Assembly: GCA_019415525.1 (NCBI GenBank)
Contig: DXZA01000067.1
Location: 310,001-374,000, forward strand
Length of the DNA: 64,000 nucleotides
Direction of reading: 5' to 3'
From: Tyzzerella sp.
GTDB taxonomy: Bacteria; Bacillota; Clostridia; Lachnospirales; Anaerotignaceae
The position numbers and the translations under genes were made by a program. The notes under the pieces were generated by a model that was not told the DNA's origin, did no database searches, and worked only from the letters and a program-made list of their open reading frames with translations. Position 1 is the first letter of the stretch; every line of letters begins with the position of its first letter. Positions 59,065 through 64,000 of this stretch are shown here, in pieces.

Positions 59065-59136
59065 ATTGCGTCAAAATTGCGTCATTATTAATAAATTATT
59101 TTATTATAATAATATAATTGCGTCAATACTTAGTCA
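59065..59136 (+). repeat. Operator-like tandem repeats before the first RHH gene
   Basis: attgcgtca at 59065-59073, 59076-59084 and 59117-59125, and a related acttagtca at 59128-59136. They form two pairs, each with 11-base spacing (one helical turn), as expected for Arc/MetJ-type repressor dimers. A TATAAT (59105-59110) lies between the pairs. Confidence 0.7.
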
Positions 59137-59151
59137 TTGAGGTGATTTTTT

Positions 59152-59328
59152 ATGAAAGATAATCTTCCAAGATTTACATTAAGAATAAACAGAATTTTAC
59201 TTGATAAATTACAATATATAGCCGAATTTGAAGGCAGAACAAAAAACAAAGAAATAGAACAACTTATAAAAAAACATATAGAAAAATTTGAAGAAGAACA
59301 TGGAACAATAGAAATAAAAGAAGATTAA
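59152..59328 (+). CDS. Arc-like ribbon-helix-helix DNA-binding protein 1
   Basis: A 58-residue protein: beta-strand PRFTLRINRILLDKLQYIA, then AEFEGRTKNKEIEQLIKKHI, the classic RHH strand-helix-helix with an Arc-type Asn/Lys turn, and a Glu-rich tail. GAGGTG lies before the ATG at 59152. It is preceded by two pairs of direct repeats that are probably its own operator. It has a paralogue 126 bases downstream. It is smaller than the usual gene-calling cut-off. It may be an antitoxin-like or plasmid-type regulator; no toxin is adjacent. Confidence 0.82.
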   Translation: MKDNLPRFTLRINRILLDKLQYIAEFEGRTKNKEIEQLIKKHIEKFEEEHGTIEIKED

Positions 59329-59371
59329 TATAACATTAATAACTTAAAATATCACCCTTATAAAATAAAGT

Positions 59372-59440
59372 GTACTTAAAATAAGTACATTTTTAACATT
59401 ATACCACAAATACTACTTATTATGTACTTAAAATAAGTAT
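59372..59440 (+). promoter_or_regulatory. Palindromic operators before the second RHH gene
   Basis: gtactta-aaa-taagtac, a perfect 17-base inverted repeat at 59372-59388, and a copy with one changed end base at 59424-59440. The two are 52 bases apart (five helical turns) and the second ends 14 bases before the ATG. Confidence 0.72.
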
Positions 59441-59454
59441 TTAGGAGTGTTATA

Positions 59455-59634
59455 ATGAAAAATTCTAAACATCTAGGTATAAGAATTGATGATGAACTTC
59501 ACTACAAGTTACACTATATATCAAAATATGAAGGTCGCTCAGGAAATGGACAAATTTTATATTTAATAAGAAAATGTATATCAGAATTTGAAAACGAACA
59601 TGGCGAAATTAAAATCCAAAATAAAAATGATTAA
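59455..59634 (+). CDS. Arc-like ribbon-helix-helix DNA-binding protein 2
   Basis: A 59-residue paralogue of the preceding protein: KHLGIRIDDELHYKLHYISK then YEGRSGNGQILYLIRKCISE and the shared ending EFENEHGEIKI (compare EFEEEHGTIEI). The ribbon residues differ, which fits different operators: here a GTACTTA-type palindrome rather than TTGCGTCA repeats. TAGGAG precedes the ATG. It is probably autoregulated; the targets elsewhere are unknown. Confidence 0.82.
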   Translation: MKNSKHLGIRIDDELHYKLHYISKYEGRSGNGQILYLIRKCISEFENEHGEIKIQNKND

Positions 59635-59641
59635 ATAAAAA

Positions 59642-59666
59642 TGTGCTGATAAAATTTATCAGCACA
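59642..59666. terminator. Bidirectional terminator
   Basis: 9-bp arms (59642-59650, 59658-59666), 7-base loop, T7 on the plus side and T5 on the minus side; it separates the RHH gene from spoIIID. Confidence 0.85.
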
Positions 59667-59672
59667 CTTTTT

Positions 59673-59927
59673 TTACTTTTTATTATTCAAGTACTTCATT
59701 TTTGTTGCCATTCCACCTCGTATATGTCTTTCAGCCTTATTTATTTCAAGTATTTTTCTTACATCAAGGGCAAGATTAGGATTTATTTTTGTTACCCTAT
59801 CCGTTATATCCTTATGTACAGTGCTTTTACTTATACCGAATTTCTTAGCTGTTTCTCTAACAGTAGCATTTGAATTAACTATAAATTTTGCTATCTCAAC
59901 CGCTCTTTCTTCAATATAATTTTTCAA
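59673..59927 (-). CDS. spoIIID: Sporulation transcription factor SpoIIID
   Basis: Mother-cell regulator that activates and represses many sigma-E and sigma-K genes. 84 residues. The sequence KNYIEERAVEIAKFIVNSNA, TVRETAKKFGISKSTVHKDI (HTH) and RHIRGGMATKMKYL match SpoIIID closely. The start is the TTG at 59927, aligned with the usual M(K/H)DYIxER beginning and 8 bases after AAGGAA; the GTG at 59936 abuts the ribosome binding site. Confidence 0.96.
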   Translation of the reverse strand: MKNYIEERAVEIAKFIVNSNATVRETAKKFGISKSTVHKDITDRVTKINPNLALDVRKILEINKAERHIRGGMATKMKYLNNKK

Positions 59928-59959
59928 ATGAGGCACTTCCTTAAATTGTTTTCATATTA

Positions 59960-59987
59960 AATATATGAATATTTTATAAGGCTATGA
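59960..59987 (-). promoter_or_regulatory. Candidate sigma-E promoter of spoIIID
   Basis: Minus strand: TCATAGC (59981-59987), 13 bases, CATATATT (59960-59967). This fits the sigma-E consensus in 5 of 7 and 7 of 8 positions, about 30 bases before the start. Confidence 0.5.
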
Positions 59988-60000
59988 CTGAAAATAAAAA

Positions 60001-60022
60001 ACACCGTATAAAAATACGGTGT
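60001..60022 (-). terminator. Terminator of hsp20
   Basis: 9-bp arms (60001-60009, 60014-60022), aaaa loop, T5 on the minus strand. Confidence 0.85.
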
Positions 60023-60040
60023 TTTTTATTATATTAAACT

Positions 60041-60490
60041 TTAGTCTTCAATCTGTACATAATTTGTATGTTCTACATTTTCAATCTGTTTTTTAGGAAT
60101 TGATAATCTTAATATACCACTATCATATTTTGCTTTTATATCTTCCGGTTTAAAAGCAGTTCCTACATAAAAACTTCTACTCATAGAACCGGCATAACGT
60201 TCTTGACGTATATATCTTCCTTCACTGTCTTTTTCATCTTTATCAAGACCTTTTGCAGCAGATACTGTCATATATCCATTTTCAAGTTTTATACTGATTT
60301 CATCTTTTTTAAATCCTGGAAGGTCAATATCAACTTCATATCCGTTTTCTATTTCACGAATATCCGTTTTCATCATATGTTTTGCATGTTTTCCATAAAG
60401 AGGATTTCTTTTTCCGAAAAATTCTTTTTCAAAGGGGAAATCCATAAAATCATCAAATAAATTTTCTCCAAAAATACTAGGCATCATCAT
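60041..60490 (-). CDS. Small heat-shock protein, Hsp20/alpha-crystallin
   Basis: ATP-independent holdase, 149 residues. N-terminal FGENLFDDFMDFPFEKEFFG, alpha-crystallin domain about 45-140 (TDIREIENGYEVDIDLPGFK, ISIKLENGYMTVSAAKG, YVGTAFKPEDIKAKYDSGIL with RLSIPKKQ as the conserved GxLxxxxPK variant). ATG 60490 with AAAGGAG. A CIRCE operator overlaps its promoter, so HrcA should control it. Confidence 0.95.
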   Translation of the reverse strand: MMMPSIFGENLFDDFMDFPFEKEFFGKRNPLYGKHAKHMMKTDIREIENGYEVDIDLPGFKKDEISIKLENGYMTVSAAKGLDKDEKDSEGRYIRQERYAGSMSRSFYVGTAFKPEDIKAKYDSGILRLSIPKKQIENVEHTNYVQIED

Positions 60491-60629
60491 AAGTCATATC
60501 TCCTTTCAAAAGACACTACAAATTCTTTATTAGCACTATCGGAGAAATCCGAGGGTGTCGATTTTAAATTTTTATATAAATAAAGTACTAAGTTATATAT
60601 ATATTAACCTTTTCCTTTATTTTGAATAT

Positions 60630-60672
60630 ATTGTAATACTTTTTGTTAGCACTGTCAATAGATGAGTGCTAA
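60630..60672 (-). promoter_or_regulatory. Hsp20 promoter with CIRCE (HrcA) operator
   Basis: CIRCE at 60646-60672: TTAGCACTG, 9 bases, GAGTGCTAA (one arm base differs from consensus). On the minus strand, TTGACA (60653-60658) and TACAAT (60630-60635) are 17 bases apart, the -35 lying inside the CIRCE. The leader of about 130 bases has a stable hairpin at 60534-60557. Confidence 0.88.
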
Positions 60673-60734
60673 TATTTTTCTGTATTTTTCTACAAATTTT
60701 CAATATATTTTTTATGCATATTTCAAAATAAAAA

Positions 60735-60753
60735 AGAGCCCATTTTAGGCTCT
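60735..60753 (-). terminator. Terminator of the ferredoxin/flavodoxin gene
   Basis: 6-bp arms (60735-60740, 60748-60753), 7-base loop, T6 on the minus strand. Confidence 0.75.
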
Positions 60754-60756
60754 CCT

Positions 60757-61569
60757 TTATATAAAAAACTTTATTTCTCCACGTCTTTCATAACTGTTTT
60801 CAAGGTCTGTTTTATGATAAATATAACCTTCATCATCATAATATCTTGCTTGTACAGGACATTTTTTTATACATGCTCCACATTTTATACATATCCCTGT
60901 ATATTCAGATACATTTTCAATACTTATTGAACCCATAGGACAGACGTATACACATTTTTTGCAATTATTGCATTTATCGTTTACTTTAGGTTTAACTTTG
61001 CGAATATCTATAAAATTGCCTTCATTATCAAGAGGTCTATAATACTTTTCAACAGGTCCTCCGTCAACTTCTATATTTTCGAAATCATTTCCTTTATTAC
61101 TTATTTTTTCAGCTGTAAGAATGGCAAATTCACTTATTTTTTCTATATCTTCATTATCCGGTCTGCCTTTACCTAATATATAAGAAAAAGCATGCTCTGC
61201 CACAAATCCTCCTGCTGTTATTGTTTTCATTTTGGATTTTTTACATATTTCTGAAAGTTCACAAAGAGCTTCATCATAATTTCTATTACCAAAAACAACA
61301 ACCGGTACTGCTATTGCACCTTCTCCTTTCATTGTATCAAGGAATTTTAAAAGTACATTTGGAACTCTTCCCGCATAAACAGGTGTACCAATTACAACTA
61401 TATCATCACTATTAAAAACAAGTTGATTTTCTCGTCCTTTTGGTAATGTAAAATCAAAAATTTCCACAGGTAATGAAAGTTTATCCCCTAAAACAGATGA
61501 TATTGTGTTTACAACTTTTTTTGTGCCTCCTGTTGGGCTAAAATATACAGAACATATTCTTTTTGACAT
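60757..61569 (-). CDS. EFR1-type flavodoxin-ferredoxin protein
   Basis: A 270-residue redox protein: an N-terminal flavodoxin-like domain (CSVYFSPTGGTKKVVNTISS, FMN phosphate loop SPTGGT; VVIGTPVYAGRVPNVLLKFL) followed by two 4Fe-4S clusters in CNNCKKCVYVCP and CIKCGACIKKCP near residues 200-245. It would pass electrons from ferredoxin-type donors to an FMN or partner protein. The partner is unknown; metH lies directly upstream, and reductive reactivation of its cobalamin is conceivable but inferred. ATG 61569 with GGGG. Confidence 0.9.
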   Translation of the reverse strand: MSKRICSVYFSPTGGTKKVVNTISSVLGDKLSLPVEIFDFTLPKGRENQLVFNSDDIVVIGTPVYAGRVPNVLLKFLDTMKGEGAIAVPVVVFGNRNYDEALCELSEICKKSKMKTITAGGFVAEHAFSYILGKGRPDNEDIEKISEFAILTAEKISNKGNDFENIEVDGGPVEKYYRPLDNEGNFIDIRKVKPKVNDKCNNCKKCVYVCPMGSISIENVSEYTGICIKCGACIKKCPVQARYYDDEGYIYHKTDLENSYERRGEIKFFI

Positions 61570-61600
61570 ATTAATATACACCCCTTTACAAAATTAAAAA

Positions 61601-61626
61601 GGGAAACGGTTCTTTAGCCATTTCCC
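61601..61626 (-). terminator. Terminator of metH
   Basis: 9-bp stem (61601-61609, 61618-61626, one G-U), 8-base loop, T5 on the minus strand. Confidence 0.8.
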
Positions 61627-61641
61627 CAATTTTTTATTATT

Positions 61642-64000
61642 TTATTTACAACAATCACAGCCACAAAGAACTTTTTCAGCATAATATACTGATGCCATAG
61701 CATCTTTTGAATAATGGTCAGCTTTTATCATATCGGCATATTCCTGTGTAAGCACAGCTCCACCAACCATTACTTTGCAATCTGGTTTTTTCTCTCTTAA
61801 TGCTTTTATTGTTTCTTCCATACTTGTTACTGTTGTTGTCATTAATGCACTTAAACCTACAAGCTTTACATCTTCTTTAATAGCTGTTTCAACTACTAAT
61901 TCAATAGGAACATCTTTACCTAAATCATACACTTCAAAGCTATAATTTTCAAGAAGAACTTTTACTATATTCTTACCAATATCGTGTATATCACCTTTTA
62001 CTGTTGCAAGTATTACTTTACCTTTTTTCTCCTGTACTTCCCCAACTTTATCCATAGCTGTTTTTACAGACTCAAAGGCAGCTTTTGCAGCTTCCGCAGA
62101 CATAAGAAGTTGTGGAAGGAATATTATTCCTTTTTCAAAGCCTTTTCCAACTTTATCAAGAGCTGGTATAAGTTCTGAATTTATAATATCAAGAGGTTTC
62201 ATTGTTTTTGTCATTTCAAGAGCTATTACTCCTGCCTGTTCTTTAAAACCTTTTTCTATTGTTTCACCAAGTGTCATTTCACCTGTATTTTGTTGTTTTA
62301 CAGGTGCTTTTGACTGCTCGCCGGAATATTTTTCTATATATTCAACACAGTTTTCATCTTTTCCTGCAAGTGCTTTATATGAATAATATGCTTTCATCAT
62401 ACCTTCTGATGCAGGATTTATTATTGCACAGTCAAGTCCTGCCATAAGTGCCATTGTATAGAAATTTGAATTTATAATTTCTCTTTGTGGAAGTCCAAAA
62501 GATATATTTGAAACACCGAGTATTGTTCTTACTCCAAGTCTTTCTTTTACCATTTTTAATGCATCAAGTGTTACCATAGCTGATTTATTATCAGAGCTTA
62601 CTGTCATACATAAAACGTCTATAACTATATCTTTTTTGTCTATACCATAGCTTTTTGCTGTTTCAACTATTTTCTTTGCAACATTAAATCTTTCTTCAGC
62701 TGTTTCAGGTATACCGCTTTCATCAAGTGTAAGACCTACAACAACACCACCATATTTTTTTACAAGTGGGAATACTGCTTCCATAGACTCTTTTTTACCA
62801 TTTACAGAGTTTATCATAGCTTTACCGTTATAATGACGTAAAGCCTTTTCCATAGCCTCTGTATTTGATGTATCAATCTGTAAAGGAAGGTCAATAACAC
62901 TTTGAAGTTCTTTTGTTACAGCTTCAATCATAGTAACTTCATTTATATCCGGAAGACCAACATTTACATCAAGTATATGTGCTCCGTTTTTTTGCTGTGC
63001 AAAACCTTCTCTTAATATATAGTCAATATCATTTTCCCTAAGTGCTTGTTTAAATCTTGATTTTCCTGTTGGATTTATTCTCTCACCGATTATTACAGGA
63101 ATATCATTTATTTCTACGGCTCTTGCATATGATGTTACTATTGTTTTATTTTTAGGCTCTATTTTTAAAGGTTCTATATTACCACATTTTTGTTTTAAAA
63201 GTTTAATATGCTCCGGTGTTGTTCCACAACAACCACCTATTACCCAAGCTCCTGCCTCTGCTATTTCTTTCATAATATCAGAGAATTTTTCAGGTGTTAC
63301 ATCATAAACTGTTTTGCCGTTTTCATTTCTTGGAAGTCCTGCATTTGGATTTACTATTACTGGAATAGAAGCTTCTTTTAAAATTTCAAGGGCTATATCT
63401 TTCATTTGTACAGGTCCAAGTCCACAGTTTATACCAAGAGCATCAACTCCAAGACCTTCAAGCATAGCAACAACAGCTTTAACGTTACCACCTGTAAGAA
63501 GTTTTCCTTTTTCATCAAATACAACTGTTGTAAAAACAGGTAAGTTTGTATTTTCTTTAGCAGCAAGAACAGCAGCTTTAAGCTCATATGTATCACTCAT
63601 AGTTTCTATAAGTATTAAGTCTGCTCCTGCTTTTTCGCCATATATAGCCATTTCTTTGAAGGCTTCATATGCATCATCAAAATCAAGGTCGCCCATTGGC
63701 TTTAAAAGCTTTCCTGTTGGACCCATATCTAAAGCACAAAAAAGAGGTCTGTCTTTTATACCACTTTCTTCTTTTGCTTTATTAACATTATTTATAGCGG
63801 CTGTAACTATTTCTTCAACTGTTTTATCTGTATCATGAAGTTTTATACCATTTCCGCCAAATGTATTTGCAAGAACAATGTCTGCTCCTGCTTCAAAATA
63901 TTTTTTATGTATATCTACAACGTCATCAGCACGGTTTATATTCCAAAGTTCCGGAATTTCTCCTGCTTGAAGACCTTTTTCTTGAAGGAGTGTTCCTGTT
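61642..64000 (-). CDS. metH: Cobalamin-dependent methionine synthase (5' end beyond window)
   Basis: Methylates homocysteine with 5-methyltetrahydrofolate through B12. The frame is open to the right edge (more than 785 residues). In order: homocysteine-binding barrel (LANTFGGNGIKLHD, INCGLGPVQM, GGCCGTTPEHIKLL zinc Cys pair), pterin-binding barrel (IIGERINPTGKSRFKQALRE, ILDVNVGLPDINEVTM), cap domain, and B12 domain with KGDIHDIGKNIVKVLLENYS (DxHxxG cobalamin His). It ends in CCK with no C-terminal AdoMet reactivation domain, as in the short Thermotoga/Clostridia type. Confidence 0.96.
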   Translation of the reverse strand, partial: TGTLLQEKGLQAGEIPELWNINRADDVVDIHKKYFEAGADIVLANTFGGNGIKLHDTDKTVEEIVTAAINNVNKAKEESGIKDRPLFCALDMGPTGKLLKPMGDLDFDDAYEAFKEMAIYGEKAGADLILIETMSDTYELKAAVLAAKENTNLPVFTTVVFDEKGKLLTGGNVKAVVAMLEGLGVDALGINCGLGPVQMKDIALEILKEASIPVIVNPNAGLPRNENGKTVYDVTPEKFSDIMKEIAEAGAWVIGGCCGTTPEHIKLLKQKCGNIEPLKIEPKNKTIVTSYARAVEINDIPVIIGERINPTGKSRFKQALRENDIDYILREGFAQQKNGAHILDVNVGLPDINEVTMIEAVTKELQSVIDLPLQIDTSNTEAMEKALRHYNGKAMINSVNGKKESMEAVFPLVKKYGGVVVGLTLDESGIPETAEERFNVAKKIVETAKSYGIDKKDIVIDVLCMTVSSDNKSAMVTLDALKMVKERLGVRTILGVSNISFGLPQREIINSNFYTMALMAGLDCAIINPASEGMMKAYYSYKALAGKDENCVEYIEKYSGEQSKAPVKQQNTGEMTLGETIEKGFKEQAGVIALEMTKTMKPLDIINSELIPALDKVGKGFEKGIIFLPQLLMSAEAAKAAFESVKTAMDKVGEVQEKKGKVILATVKGDIHDIGKNIVKVLLENYSFEVYDLGKDVPIELVVETAIKEDVKLVGLSALMTTTVTSMEETIKALREKKPDCKVMVGGAVLTQEYADMIKADHYSKDAMASVYYAEKVLCGCDCCK

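Noticed and set aside
63314..63838. 174-codon plus-strand frame
   Set aside because: Antisense shadow of metH, whose domain motifs continue through this region.

Overview
The window is strongly A+T-rich DNA from a Gram-positive, endospore-forming, obligately anaerobic type of bacterium, most likely class Clostridia (Lachnospirales-like). The grounds are the SpoIIE and SpoIIID genes, the Rex redox repressor, an HCB-type cysteine-rich small protein, the CdaA-CdaR-GlmM cluster, AGGAGG-type ribosome binding sites, frequent TTG/GTG starts and compact hairpin-plus-U-tract terminators. I cannot name the species. No rRNA, tRNA or CRISPR array is visible.

Left part (1-11.3 kb): GNAT acetyltransferase, long-form hibernation factor (hpf), a macrodomain protein with a cluster of DnaA boxes at its 3' end, a three-gene ABC importer of the TrpXYZ type, a second acetyltransferase, rex, an ABC-F ATPase, a DUF1858 protein, a cyclase-family hydrolase, signal peptidase I, two overlapping small unknown genes and a Cys/Asn/Gly-rich small protein.

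Accessory island (11.5-17.7 kb): a subtilase gene is split in two. The halves are separated by about 5.24 kb, and each breakpoint carries the same 12-base sequence, which encodes THVT in the catalytic-His motif. Joining the two copies restores one uninterrupted 317-residue protease with the full Asp/His/Ser triad. The intervening element carries an FMN riboswitch in front of a MATE exporter, a short serine recombinase, a ferritin and a 614-residue helical-repeat protein. The riboswitch terminator uses the 3' strand of aptamer helix P1, so its geometry predicts an ON switch, opposite to the usual FMN riboswitch.

17.7-26.5 kb: an unknown small gene, a BlaI/BlaR1-type regulatory pair with a 17-bp-arm operator, a DUF134 regulator with a NifX-type protein under a consensus promoter carrying a perfect 18-bp inverted repeat, and a four-gene ABC importer with a DUF3798 lipoprotein.

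26.7-53.6 kb, nearly all minus strand: housekeeping clusters. These are a G5/3D cell-wall protein; metG-tatD; an HPr-like protein (plus strand); an M29 aminopeptidase with two half-size chromate transporters; cdaA-cdaR-glmM; a lipoprotein; birA, an unknown gene, two tandem coaX copies, dusB, an unknown gene, greA and lysS; argF; an FlK-like thioesterase; and the conserved spoIIE-tilS-hpt-ftsH block.

54-64 kb: a glycosyltransferase with an LtaS-like sulfatase-fold enzyme (plus strand), an M20 peptidase, a SLOG-fold protein, two tiny ribbon-helix-helix regulators with their own operator repeats, spoIIID with a candidate sigma-E promoter, a CIRCE-controlled Hsp20, a flavodoxin/ferredoxin protein and a cobalamin-dependent methionine synthase running off the right edge.
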